From Oenanthe sinensis (taxonomy: Eukaryota; Streptophyta; Magnoliopsida; Apiales; Apiaceae): 64,000 bases of DNA. The stretch lies in NCBI GenBank assembly GCA_028671895.1, contig JAPMAC010000197.1:2423001-2487000 (forward strand), written 5' to 3'. A model generated the notes under the pieces. That model was not told where the DNA came from. It made no database searches and worked only from the letters and a program-made list of their open reading frames with translations. Of the stretch, positions 10,756-22,870 are shown one piece after another. The translations under genes and the position numbers were made by a program. The stretch's first letter is position 1. Each line of letters begins with the position of its first letter.

Positions 10756-12590
10756 ATGGCCTTGACACAGAACCAACTTGATGATGCCATGAAGCCTGCA
10801 AGTTTTGAAACACATGTAACTTCTATTGGAGGCCATACTACAAGTCATCTTTGGCAAGCCCTATTAATTCACTACTTGCTGGCGAGAAAATTCAATTTGG
10901 TAAGCATGGACATCCCAGCAAACCAAGTTGTTTATAACTTGGTGCTTTTTAATTAAATCTTTTCAAGTTGCAATTCATAAACACAAGGGAACTTTTTTTC
11001 TACTTTCAGGTGTAGTTACATCAACAGTTCTGCCTCCTAGCACCAGTTGTGTTACTTCACTTGGAATTGGGCCTCCAGGGTCATTTTTGTCCAACATGAG
11101 TATGTCGCAGAACATACCAGTTCTCCACTGCTTTGGAAAAGGACAAGTCTTGCCATGAATCTTGCGGTAAATTAGACAACTGTGAACATAAAGACGAGGC
11201 CTCTGTTTCAGCAGTTGCAGTTGCTGCCATCGGTAGTGACAAGATTGCTGTGAATGGATTAAGTTCTGTCTCTAATCCAGATGCGAAGAACATTGGAAAT
11301 GCTCATGATATTCGTGATATAGTAGAAGGTCATATATTTTTTTTGCTTTGTTAATATTTGTTACACGTGGCTCATGCCTCTTCTCATCAATAAGTTATTT
11401 TTGATTGACGATTAATTTAATCTTCATTCAGGTGTGTCTGTTGATCATCAATCTGGAATTCAATCAAGGGTTGAAGAGACTCTGAGTGTTTCCCTTCCTG
11501 CAGATCTTTCTGTTGAAACTCCACCAGTTCTGTCATGGCCTCGATTACCATGTCCACAAAATTCATCAAGTTAGATGCTTTCTCGTTCCCCTGTTTCTCC
11601 TCCGTCCAATTTTCCCTTTTATGAAGAGGGCATGAACAACATGAATATGATTTCAGCACAGCACACTCCTAACATGCGTACTCCAATCCCACATCTTGCT
11701 CCAGTCCACCAATTCTGCCCATTCCCATGGGTTCCCCTATGGCCATGTTTGACATGTCCCCTTTCCAGGTACACATTATTATTCTACAAACACTGACGTG
11801 ACAACATTTTATTAATCTTTATGATAGCATAATACTGCACATACCTGCTTACAGGTATGGTAGCTTTTGTTGTTTTTCGTTTGATATTCGCTAACATTTC
11901 ATATTGGCTCTACTCAGTCTGCACCTGACATGCCAGTCCAAGGTCGCTGGTCACATGTTCCTTCTTCACCTCTCCCTATGGTACCTATGACAGTTCCGCT
12001 TCAGCAACAAACTGAAAGCGTTTCAGCATCCAAATATAGCCATGTGCATTCTGTAGAGCAATTAAAAGAAAATAGGTTTTCTAAGTCTCAAACATCTCTC
12101 CATCTGACAGTAACTGTACTTTTCATGTGGTAGCAGATTCAAGGCATCCACATTCACCTGATGAACTTGGGTAAGTAGGAACATCAAGCCGCATTTCTGC
12201 AGGCATGTCCACAAATATTGTTACTCATCAAAGTTCCACCAAAAGTGTGACTGTAGACACTAGCAAGAGGGAAGCTGTTCAAAATGGCATTAGTAACACA
12301 AGTAGCAGCCTCAGCATGAATTCTTTCAAGCCGCAGCATTCCCAGCAGAAGAATTTATCTTCCCAGAAGTACAATAACACTACAGGCAATGGCAATCAGA
12401 GAGTAGGAGCTTCGCAAAGAAACAGTTCAATAGGTGACTAGCCCCACCGAAGAATGGGGTCCCATGGAAAGAATAACTCCCTTGGTGCAGACAAAACATT
12501 GCCCAATCCAAAAGTGAGACAAATTTTTGTGGCTAAACAGACCAAGGGGAGTTCAACAAATGGTTCACAACTTGGCCATATTATTTTGTT
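10756..12590 (+). pseudogene. Broken multi-exon copy of a large low-complexity plant protein gene
   Basis: Several blocks look like spliced exons of one gene: about 10756-10900, 11010-11330, 11432-11768, 11918-12110, 12135-12170 and 12202-12590, with plausible GT and AG borders (for example GTACACA at 11769 and CTCAG before 11918). Translated phrases include SAVAVAAIGSDK, PADLSVETPPVLSWPRLP, SAPDMPVQGRWSHVP, HSPDELG and, near the end, QIFVAKQT. From memory these resemble the C-terminal region of the large plant family that includes Arabidopsis At3g50370; this could not be checked. An in-frame stop follows PCPQNSSS (about 11573), a frameshift lies near 11703-11712, and part of the region after FPFYE seems to be missing. 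There is no upstream remainder of such a long gene, so it is a fragment. Confidence 0.5.
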
Positions 12591-13110
12591 AAGATATATT
12601 GTCTTAGAACTGATAAAAATTTCATATAAACACATATAATTTAGCATATCATGTGTTCTAGTAGATCCATCGTTGGTTTTTAAATCCTAATTTGGATTCA
12701 ATATATTTGGACTAGTGAAAAGCACTGAGTGTAAGTTTTGACTCTGCTAAATGAAAGTTATTGTCCCTATAGTGTCAATTGAGTTGTGTGTTATCAACAC
12801 TTGTGCCCTTATTAGTGCTTCAAGTTAGAAATTTCATTGAGGTCAACAGCTTAAACTAATAGGTAATAGCACAATCTGTTGTTTTACTATCCTTCTCATT
12901 TCTTTGTTTCCTAAGCTTCCTTTCCATGCTATGATACTTGCACAAACGGGAGATCCTCCACTAGTGCTTCTAAACACATGAAAATAACTTTCTTATCGAT
13001 TCATCTTTACATAGTCAATTTTCTTGGATTCTTTGATATTATGACAAATAATACCTTCTATCTTTGGAGATCCGATATCCCATTTTTCATATTTTGTACC
13101 CGAAGCTCAA
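12591..13110. other. Intergenic sequence, nothing recognised
   Basis: AT-rich, with no ORF of note and no repeat structure that I can define. Confidence 0.4.
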
Positions 13111-13116
13111 ACTAAA

Positions 13117-13540
13117 AAATTAATATTTTTAAGGAAAATTGTCTCTCTTCTGTTTTCACCTATTAATATTTTATGTGTGGACATTAATTTCCTAATTGTT
13201 TCTTCCGTTTTCATTTATAATATTTTGTATGTGTGGACATTAATTTTCTAATTTTATAAATTTGTACTAAACTAGACACTTCAATTTGTCATTACAAATA
13301 AAAAAATGAAATTAAAATTTCTTTTTTAATAAGGTTTTTAAGCCCTTAATATTATTAAAAATCAATATTTTTAAGGAAAAATTGTTATAATTTGTCTTCA
13401 CCTATTAATATTTTGTATGTTTACACATTAATATCCTAATTTTATAACTTTTTACTAAATTAGGCACTTCAATTTGTCAATAAAAAATACGAAATTATAA
13501 ATTATTTTAAACAAGGTTTTTGGACTCCTCAATAAGGCTA
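13117..13540. repeat. Diverged tandem duplication, about 240-bp unit
   Basis: Two successive blocks share, in order, AATATTTTTAAGGAAAA, TTCACCTATTAATATTTT, ACATTAAT-TCCTAAT, TAGACACTTCAATTTGTCA (or TAGGCACTTC...) and AAGGTTTTT. The first covers about 13117-13340, the second about 13355-13535. Confidence 0.65.
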
Positions 13541-13748
13541 AAAATTCAGAAATTTAAAAATTTTATTTAACCCTTCAACATAAATTTGCTAATGATAACA
13601 TATAAATATTTATGAATGTTAACATCGAAACATTTAAATAAAATTTAAACAAAATAGGGAAATAGAATGTAGGGAAAATGAATATAAAAGTCCTACCTTA
13701 AAAGTATAGAGGTTGAGATGATGAAAAAATAAAATGGAGGTGATGAAT

Positions 13749-13780
13749 TCCCCCTCCCCCTCCCCCTCCCCCTACCCCTA
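13749..13780. repeat. C-rich run, potential G-quadruplex on the minus strand
   Basis: Five runs of four or more C, separated by single T or TA, lie in an AT-rich setting about 550 bp beyond the 3' end of the KH-domain gene. On the minus strand this gives five G-runs with loops of 1-2 bases. Confidence 0.7.
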
Positions 13781-14329
13781 AAAAAACATTTCAGCAGCCT
13801 TTCAAAAATTTATTTTAAAAATAAAATTTGATTTTAAATTTCTAAAATAAATACTTATCGAAATAATTAATTTACTTCTTATTTTAAGGACACCAAACGG
13901 AGCCTATATATTATTACATAAACCTAATACAGTTATTATAGATATTAATATTTTCATTGTTTTGATTTGCTTAGTTATAAATACATATTGTATCTACAAC
14001 ATTAACAAATTCTTCTACAGAGTATCACCTTAGAAAAGACTTCTCTTACAATTGTACTTAATAATTACTGGTTCACAGGATCCCAGTGCCCACAACATGA
14101 TTTCCAAATAAGTATATAGATTTGTCATAGTGAGTTTTAAGAATTCATAAAAGATATGCATCAAGAGAAATGGCTAACTAAACAACTGGTACCATATCTA
14201 GAATCAACTAGTAACAGACAACAAGATCTAATTTGAAACCAATGTTTATCTAATTAGAACATAATCAAATTTCTCAACGGTGAGCACCATACATCTGTGG
14301 CTTGCAGCATACTGTAAAGCCTGTTTTTC

Positions 14330-17300
14330 TCAACGATAAGCAGCTGGAGCAGTTGCATAGCCACCTGACTGAGGCGCTGATTGATCATACACGGGCTGCA
14401 CCGGAGCTGGTTGAGAATAGGTGGGCTGCGCAACAGGTTGTGCACCATAAGATGCAGCAGAAGCCCCGCTATAGGCCGGATCTTCAACCCCTTGGTACGC
14501 CCCATATGCAGCTGCAGCTGCTGTGTTTGGGGCAGCTTGTTCAGTATAACCTGGTTGGGATGATGGATACTGAACATAAGCTCCGGTTCCGGCCTGGACA
14601 TATCCAGAAGCCTGCTGCACCCCAGGCTGGCCATATCCCGAAGCCTGCTGCACTCCCTGCTGAGGATAACCAGGAGCAACTGCAGTAGGTAGTGGCTGAT
14701 TGTACCCGTCCACCGAAGGTGCAGAACTATAAGGAGGATATGCTTGCTGCATTTGTCCACCAGATGCATAAGGGTAAGGCTGTTGAGTTGGTGCGGCCTG
14801 ACCATAAGACTGTGTAGAGGAAATAGGACCTTGATATGGCATATTGGCAGGTGGAGTAGCTCTAGGTTGGCCATATGATTGGACCTGAGATCCCTGTTGT
14901 GGCATGCCATATGATGGTGGCCTTCCATATTGATCTTGCTGACCATAGCCTGGTGCAGTGCCCTGAGGGAAAGCAGCCGGTTGCTGTTGAGCAACATGTC
15001 CCCCATATGGCTGCTGCATGGTTACCTGATTATCATATTTGGGGTCATTGTATCCCTGACCATAGCCCTGTGCAGCTGGAGTTGTCTGGGAATAAGCAGG
15101 CTGACCATAGTCTCCACCTTGGGCCTGTCCATAATTATAATTAGGTTGTGAAGGTGGTGGACCCATCATAGGTGAAGGACCCGGTGCATGAGTATGAATA
15201 GGTTTTGAAGCATCAGATGCATGACCAGGCCCGCCATAGTAATCATAACCACCATGAGGTCCATGTGGCCTTTGCTCCCAGCCAACATTGCTTCTCGGAC
15301 CCATTTGTTGAGGAGGATAATTTCCATATGGCTGATACGGATACTGCTGATTGTGAGCTTGGTAGGGACCACGTTGCTGATAGTCATAACCACCTTGCTG
15401 GGAACCATGACCTCTGGGCCCCCAATGAGCAGCAGGACCCATAGGGCGAGAATGCTGCTGTTGATTATAACCACTGGAAACAGGCAAGGGCCTTACTGTC
15501 TAAACAAGTCACAGATGGAAGAAGAATTAGAAACTTGATGTCAGCCTCATTTCAAAGCATCAGTAATATAAAACTGTATATTAAACTGGAAAGATGAATC
15601 AATAGAGATGTTACAGAAAAGTGATTGAAATAAAAAGAAACAAGGATAAAGCATAACAGTGAACACACAATCTACTACGAACAATCAGACTTTTAGATCA
15701 ATATATGAGGAAGACCAATAATAGTTATTTTCTCAAAATATTATGTCAACTCCAATTTAGTGCTAGCATTTACATCCCTAACAAGCCAAAAAAACAGGGG
15801 GATACAATCATAAGTAGATTGTCAAGACCAACAAACCGTCAATTTCCCTGGAGCTTCAAGTAAACTCCACCATCACAAACTTCTCAGTCGCATAAATCTT
15901 CCGAGTTCAGTAACAAGGCAAAAACCAGCTTCTAGAAACAATAGTGATTGGTGCCTGGTCAGGAATCTATGTAACAAATGTTGATCATTCAAAATTTTTT
16001 GAAATATATTAGGACTCTTCCATTCCCTGAAAATGTTTTACAAAACTTCTACATATTTGACCAAATCTAGGTCTTTTATTGAACATATAATTTAGTGTGT
16101 CATGAGCATAAATGAACTTTATTTTACTATATAACTTCTATAAAGTGTTCCAAGACATTGGTGGAAAACCTTAGCTTAATTAGGTAACAAAGCTAAATAT
16201 TGAAGAAAAAAAGGGAGCTCCTCACGACATCTACATAACATCCTCTGACAACAGTTTTCTTATAATTGATAGAACTTACATTGTCATTTTCCACTAATGC
16301 AGATCAAATAAGCATTATCCTAGTATCCTTCAATGTTTAGAAACTACATAACAGCTGCATGTCATCACATAATTGTCTATTTTCTTGCAGACTAGTAATA
16401 CCTGGAACAGACTCTAGATGCACTTCATCAATGCAAGTCATTTGGAAAAAATAGAAACTGGTAGTGCCTTCAGAGATTAAAAGAAGCATCATACATTTAT
16501 GTGAGTTACATGTTATGCCTGGGACCCATTTCACATTTCAGCTAACATGTATAAGATTAAGTGTTTGGCAACATGACTATAAACAGTCAAAGTAACTGCA
16601 GGCTTGTTATAAAATTGATAGGATCAGGATCATTTAGTTCCAAGCACTTGTTGCCTCATCAACTGATATAACGAGCAAGTATTATAGGTTCAAATCTTTT
16701 AAGATAGCATTAGTTCACAGAAGGGAATAAGGATCCTATGCAAAGATAAATGCATATTCAGTGACTAAGCAAGACTTTTGTCCAACATGTCTAATGCATA
16801 CAAGGGATGTCATTGAGCACTAGGGTTAATAGTATAATTCTATCTGCTACTATTATTTTTAGTCTTGAAGCAATCTTACCAACTCTTAACATCCTGCAAA
16901 TGCATGATACCTTTCTTCGGTGGATGAAAGTGAATAGAGGTTGTCTATTGCTACACCCAGAGAGCAATGCTGACCCCGTGTGTAAGGCAAAAGCCAAATC
17001 TGCATTTTTAAAGCCAACCAACTCGAACTGGCACTTCAAGAAAATATAAATGACAACCGACATCTTATTTCAATATAAGCTTCCTCCTTACTCAATTGAC
17101 CTTCCCATGCTTCAAATATCAAATCCGTCTAAATCTTGCATGCGATATCAAGTAATAAAACTCTAGGTCCAATGTACATCAATATAAGATACTATTTTTG
17201 ATGACATGTTGAAGTCTTCATGAAGCAGGATAAGAAACACTACATCACCTAGATGCAATCATCTACCAGCGATTAAATTTATACAAGTTCATGCAGAAGT

Positions 17301-20300
17301 AGTATGGGAATAAAATGTATGTCAGATGACCCAAAACCCATAAAACTCTTTGGTATAATAGCTTTAAGAAATGTGCATGATACAGTAAATTTTTGTATAA
17401 CTTGAAAAACTAACTGTTCAAGCCTCTCTCACATGCATGCATTAGAATAAGGATACAATATTGCATTGCTTATAAATATTTCATCACCTAGTATTGATAG
17501 CTTAGACTATGCAGGCTTGCATAAGCACGCTGGAAACTAGAAGGCTGTTTTAAATGACAATACAAGAGTGTCAATCATTGTTTCTCTCATACTAAAAAGT
17601 ATGTGATCTTGTTAGAAATCAGCATGAACAAGTATTTTAGAACATATCATTGTATTCTGACAATGTTACCAACTCAGCATGAGGAATCGCATATTCATAA
17701 TGTAACATAACATGTAGACTACTGAACCGAACGAGAAAGTTAATGAAGAACACACATAATTTGACACTAATATTATATATACGAGAGTAAAGGCTAAATT
17801 CTTCATTCAAGCTAATTTTATAGGAAACGAATGCATGCACATGTGCATCATCAACATCAAGAAACTTGCATGATAACATAATTATTTTGCATTTGATAAT
17901 AAGCCAAGAAACCCAGAGACAGGGAGTTGCAACAAAATCAGCTCACCAGACTAAATACTTTATCATCTGGATATCAGATACTAAAAAAATTGCATAATAT
18001 TTGCACAAGAAAAGATTATCCATGTCATCTATCAATCAAGCTAAGAAACATAATAATTGCTATAGCATTAAATATTCCTAGGATGAGATGATGATAACAC
18101 ACCTGATCCATAACTTCCTTTATCATCTCCCTTGCCAACTCAATCTGTTTCTTATCACCAGTCACTCTCACAGTCCTTTCTTTAGACTGATCTCCCTCAG
18201 GTAGATGTTGTGGTATCAGCTACATAACAACAAAAATCAAAAATTACAAGAAAGTTAGAGTCTACTGCGAATCTGCTAAATCCCTGATCTCTTCAACTAG
18301 ATCTAAGGATGCTCATGTATATCAAAACTACCTGAATGCGTGCGCCTGATCTCGTCTGCAGGTTTTTGATCGTCTCACCACCTTTTCCGATGATTAGACC
18401 AACCTAAAATAGAAAATCAAAATACATAAAGTGCCAGCCGGCCGCAGGAAATATAGGATGAATCATTTCAATGGAGAGAGAAAGAGAGGTGTTACTTTCT
18501 CATTTGGAACTTGAATCTGAGTTTGTTCTCCAGCTCCAGCAGCTTGAACCGTATTAAAACCCCTAGCTACGAGAGCAGGGGATCCTCCAGCATCAGCCTG
18601 CAACACATTTAAAATAACAAAGGGTAAGCCTCTACTGCAGTACCGAAAAAAAACAGGGAGCACAAACAAGTATACCTCAGCTATGACATCCTTAATGAGT
18701 TTCTCAGCTTTTGTTATATTTTCCAACGTTCCTATCAGTTCAACAGGCCTGCTGCCAGAATAAGGATCAGCATCGGCATCCCTTGTGATCTGAATCCTTG
18801 CACCAGAATTGTATTGGAGGTACCTAATTGTATCCCCAGCCTTACCAATAAGTACCCCAACCTACCACATACATACCATAACCCGATTTACAGGATCCGA
18901 TTAGATAATATATTTGAAAAACTGAAATTTTCTGACAAAAAGAAAGGCAGATTTTTTAACTGCATTAAACTAGCTTAGCATGCTAAAAATGGTTCACTAA
19001 TACATGTATGCCAAGCCGGTGAAAACCCATGTATATATTCAAGCTCATAGAATAAATCTTTCAGTCTGGCAAAAAACCAGATCCCATTTAATAGCACTTG
19101 TTGGCATGCATCGACCAATTATAAGCTTAAAGATTATATAAAATAAAATTTGAGAGTCAACCTTATTATTTGGAACTTCCATTTTCCGCGACATACTTTT
19201 CCCTTCAGACGTGTCTTCATTCTGAGAAGAAGCCGCAACCTCCTGTTGAGAAATATCACCAGACGGTGCCTCAACTTCTTCCGGATGTTTCAAATCTCCA
19301 CCTTCCAAACCATTCTCCTGTTCATTTTCCAATATATCCTTGTCATCGATCATATGCTCAGGAACATCCGGCTGTTGATTTTCCGCAGCCAACTCCTTGT
19401 CATCTACCTTTTTTGAACCTTCCTTCGTCGCAGCTTCCCCTACCACCGCTTGTTCAAGCTCACCCTCAACAGGTGTCAAATCTTCCACAGAAGGCTGCAC
19501 GTCAACCTCCTCGGTAACATTTTCCTTCCCTTGGTGCCCGTTCTCACCCACCGTCACTAAACACGTGCATCATAAAAATATATTATAACCTAATACGATA
19601 AAACACACCACACCGCAATGCACATTTTCGTCCAACACTATACATAACTACACGTCATTCGGTACCCAATTATCATCAATAGTTGCCAAGATTCTTTCAC
19701 CTCAATTATCATCAATACTTCAGTTAAAATTTACAGACTAATAATTAAATATAAATACTATATTTAACTAGATATTCCCTCCATCTCAAATTAAAAATTA
19801 CTTTTCCAGTTTAACTTTAACAGTATTTGAACTTTAACTTCTCCGCACATTAACCACAAAGTAAATTTTAAAATCTAAATTACTTATCCGGTTTAACTTT
19901 TACGCGTTACACAATTATTTAAGTTCGACTTTTCCGCACATTTTAACTGCAAAGTAAATTTTAAAATCTAAATTACTTATCCACTTTAACTTTTACGCCT
20001 AAGTTTGACTTTTACGCACATTTTAACATCAAAGTAAATTTTAAAATCTAAATTACTTATCCACTTTAACTTTTACGCATTACGCCCTCATTTAAGTTTT
20101 ACTTTTACACGCACATTTTAAAATCTAAATCACTTGTTCACTTTGACTTTTACGCATTTGACTTATTTTAACCTTGAATTAAGTGCATTAAAGACACGAA
20201 CCTGTTAATTAATTTTTGCATATAAATACAAACCCTAGATTATAATAATATCAACAAAATCAGATTAATTACCTGTGGTACCATCATTTGTATCATCCAA

Positions 20301-20447
20301 ACGCTGTCGTTTAGGCTCAGTCTCATCCATCTCGTCATGAATTGTTTTAACCGAGTCAGAGTCCGAGTTAGCACTGAGTTGGTGTTTTCGCTTCAGATCG
20401 GGGCTGGCACCGAGTTGGTTCATCTCTTCTTCTTGGGTGTGGGCCAT
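14330..20447 (-). CDS. KH-domain RNA/ssDNA-binding protein, FUBP/KSRP-like (7 coding exons, 738 aa)
   Basis: Coding exons on the minus strand: 20273-20447, 19162-19556, 18676-18861, 18496-18597, 18332-18403, 18103-18219 and 14330-15499. Every intron is GT-AG, the frame stays open, and the total is 2217 nt with a TGA stop. Residues 1-58 hold basic clusters KRK (19-21) and KRQR (46-49), likely nuclear signals. Exon 2 (to residue 190) is acidic, Glu rich and low complexity. KH domain 1 spans about 183-252 with GKAG at 196-199. KH domain 2 spans about 276-349 with GKGG at 292-295. The last exon (350-738) is a Gln/Tyr/Pro/Gly-rich tail. Two KH domains plus this tail match the plant 'far upstream element-binding protein-like' family, which binds single-stranded nucleic acid in the nucleus and in RNA processing. 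The ATG at 20447 was chosen because the in-frame codons upstream lack an ATG. All KH GXXG loops are intact, so the gene looks functional. Confidence 0.9.
15500..18102 (-). other. Large last intron (2603 bp) of the KH-domain gene
   Basis: It starts GTGTGTTATC and ends TTGTTTAG on the minus strand. No complete mobile element or coding sequence was seen inside. The small ORFs in it are unsupported. Confidence 0.8.
19557..20272 (-). other. First intron of the KH-domain gene
   Basis: The donor GTAATTAATC at 20272 and the acceptor TTTAG before 19556 keep phase 1 and give Val across the junction. The intron holds the tandem repeats at 19795-20140. Confidence 0.8.
19795..20140. repeat. Tandem repeats inside intron 1
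   Basis: Four to five imperfect units contain GTAAATTTTAAAATCTAAA, TTACTTATCC and TTTAACTTTTACGC, with a period of about 75-90 bp. They are present only in the intron. Confidence 0.8.
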
Positions 20448-20499
20448 ACCTATCAAATCAAAGTATTTGATGAATATGGTTGGGGAGAAGAGATGAATA

Positions 20500-20535
20500 T
20501 GGGTATATATAGATACGGATTGTGTGTGTATATAT
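20500..20535 (-). promoter_or_regulatory. Candidate TATA region of the KH-domain gene
   Basis: On the minus strand CTATATATACCC (20501-20512) and CTATATATACAC (about 20527-20538) lie 54-90 bases upstream of the ATG at 20447. Either would give a short 5' untranslated region. Position is the only evidence. Confidence 0.35.
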
Positions 20536-20559
20536 AGATGTGGTTTTATCTAGGGTTAC

Positions 20560-21241
20560 TTGATTTTGTTGGGTTGGGGTTTGTGTAACAAAGCCCAATT
20601 TATGATCTTTTTATGGGCTTGGGGTTGTGTTACGAAGCCCAATTTCTAATCTTATTACGGGCCCTCGTTCTTAATTAAAATAATGTCAAATGTCAAAATT
20701 CGATACTCAATAATAACATATTTAAATTTTAATATTTATAATTTTAAAAATATTTATATAAATCTAATGTTTGAATTTAACTAACAACGCATTAAAATCT
20801 AATATTTATATTTAAAATTTAAATCTACATATTAACATATTAAAATCTAATATTTATATTAATATTTTTTAAATTATCAATAAAAAATTAAAATTAAATG
20901 CATATCATCGTATTATTAATTTATAATATATATAGGTTACACAATTACCATCATATTCTTTTTTACATCCCATATTTCCATTGTCCGTCGTTGAAATCTA
21001 ATTCACAAATTGCATAACTTATTAATGAGTGTTATAACCGATTCAATTCGTTTAACAAATAATGCTAACACTTATTAATAAAAAAATCTCAATTATAAAA
21101 TATAAATATACATTACAAAAGGAACTACCAAATCATATATAAAAGTATAAAACATATGATTGTAGTTCGACAGTCTGAAAAAAAAATTGGGATCGAAAAT
21201 AAAATATAAAATATATGATAAATATATTTTATAAGTTTGAA
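20560..21241. other. AT-rich intergenic sequence upstream of the KH-domain gene
   Basis: Two related phrases containing AAGCCCAATTT and TGGGCTTGGG lie at 20590-20660. The rest is AT-rich with no feature that I can define. Confidence 0.4.
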
Positions 21242-22067
21242 TGTTGGAATTTCCGATGGTTATTAACTGAAGGATTAATTCCGATAGTTGCTAAAGCTGG
21301 AATAATTCCGATGGTTACTCAGCCTAAATTAATTGATTTTATTTCAGGAATTGTTTTAAGTCTCCGATAGTTATGTTACAGAATCATCGATACTTAAACA
21401 ATTACTCAGTAAATTGTTCCGATACTTAAGGAAAAACAGAAGTGAAGAAGCAGCTCGGTTACTTGGACCACATGAAGCCACGTAGCTGTACTGAAAAAGT
21501 CTACACATAAATTGAAGCAGAGCCATTCATTTGGATCAGTCTTCAACAACACAACAAAAAATAACCAGAGAGAGAGAAGGCAAGCCGGAGAGGAGAGAAC
21601 AGTCAGAAAATCTATACCTCTTCCCCGGAGATGTATTAGTGGCCGGTCTCTTAACGGAAAATGTTCAGAGCCACTATATATCACTCTCTACGGTCTTAGT
21701 TTCCTTTGTACTGATCTAGAAATACTTGTATAGGAAATTGAGAGTTATATGTTTTTGTTAAGCAGCGAAGAACTTGTTCTTCGGACCGGATTTGTTGACC
21801 GGGTGTAGCAACCTCAGGATTTATATTTATCAATGATATGTTCCCCGAATCTTGTGTTGTTTATTTTACTGCTGATTTTCTAGAACCGCACTGATTAATC
21901 CTAAACACAGAAAATTAGTAAGCAGCTCCGTAAACACTATTCACCTCAAGAACACGAGCCCACTAACCGAACTCTAAATTATTTATCCGTAAAAGATTCG
22001 AAATAATTTTTTGATTTAGTGAGTATCGTATTCAACCCCCCTTCTACGATACTTCTGGGGCCTAACA
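21242..22067 (+). repeat. Solitary LTR, Sirevirus-like U5 end
   Basis: The repeat is 826 bp, starts TGTTGGAATTTCCG and ends GGGGCCTAACA. The end carries ATTCAACCCCCCTTCTAC, the U5 signature shared by the other Sirevirus-like LTRs here. No polypurine tract precedes it and no primer site follows it, so it is a solo LTR or remnant. The flanks TTGAA and GAATA do not give a clear target duplication. It has several TCCGATAGTT/TCCGATGGTT motifs near 21250-21430. Confidence 0.65.
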
Positions 22068-22374
22068 GAATATATTTTCTATTAGAAAATGAAAAGTTTA
22101 AAACATATTTTTATATATGTTCTTGATGTAATTTCTGGAAACTAACTATTGAAAGTTGTTCATTGCTATAAGGACTTAAACTTTCATGTTTGGATCTAAG
22201 ACATTTTCTTAGTGTAATCCATAGATAAATTGAGTAGAAGTTGCTAGCTTAAAATGGGTTAAAAGTGTTTGTCCCACATAGAGAATGTAATATGGGTATA
22301 GGTGTTTTATATGCATATATGTGCAATAGTAGTGTCAACTACTAAGGCATGTGAGTGTGCACGGTGTACTTGTG

Positions 22375-22490
22375 CACCCTCGCGCGCACGCGCGTCGCCG
22401 CCGCCTCGTCACGCCTCGGGTCGGGTCGAAGGGCGATTTGGTCGAATGTCTCGGCGTCTCGCGTACGCGAGGCGACTTGGGCGAGGAATT
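22375..22490. other. CG-rich island inside an AT-rich LTR
   Basis: A dense run of CpG (CTCGCGCGCACGCGCG and GTCTCGCGTACGCGAG) stands in sequence that is otherwise strongly AT-rich. Such islands occur in some plant LTR promoters. Confidence 0.6.
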
Positions 22491-22579
22491 TTATTACATG
22501 ATTAATTAAATTAATTATGACTTGAATATTATTTTAATTGAGTCAGCAGTAAGTAACTGTCAAAGTATATATATTATGT

Positions 22580-22870
22580 GACTAATCAGAGTTTACAAAG
22601 AGGAGCTGGGTCAGAGTTTATTAATAACCTATGATGGACTAGCTAAATCAGAGTTTAACATGGTCAGATCAGAGCTTACCAGATAAACTCTGATTGAACT
22701 GATATGGCCAGAGTTTGTAAACTCTGAACCAGTTAAACTCTGATGGAACTGATGTGGTCAGAGTTTACGGATAAACTCTGATGGTCAGGTCAGAGTTTAT
22801 AAACTCTGATGAAGGTGGTCAGAGTTTATAAACTCTAATGGGTCTAATCAGACTTTAGCTAAACTCTGAT
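22580..22870. repeat. Array of the palindrome AGAGTTTATAAACTCT
   Basis: At least seven half or whole units of CAGAGTTTA and TAAACTCTGAT are present. The full unit AGAGTTTATAAACTCT is a perfect 16-bp palindrome (for example at 22792-22807). Confidence 0.85.

Noticed and set aside
14254..15474. Open frames of 128-250 aa in other frames over the last KH-gene exon
   Set aside because: They are shadows of the Gln-rich coding exon. The frame that continues the KH protein with correct splice sites is the real one.
22580..22870. CRISPR-like array
   Set aside because: Spacing is irregular, units are palindromic halves of one motif and no cas genes exist. This is a plant LTR.
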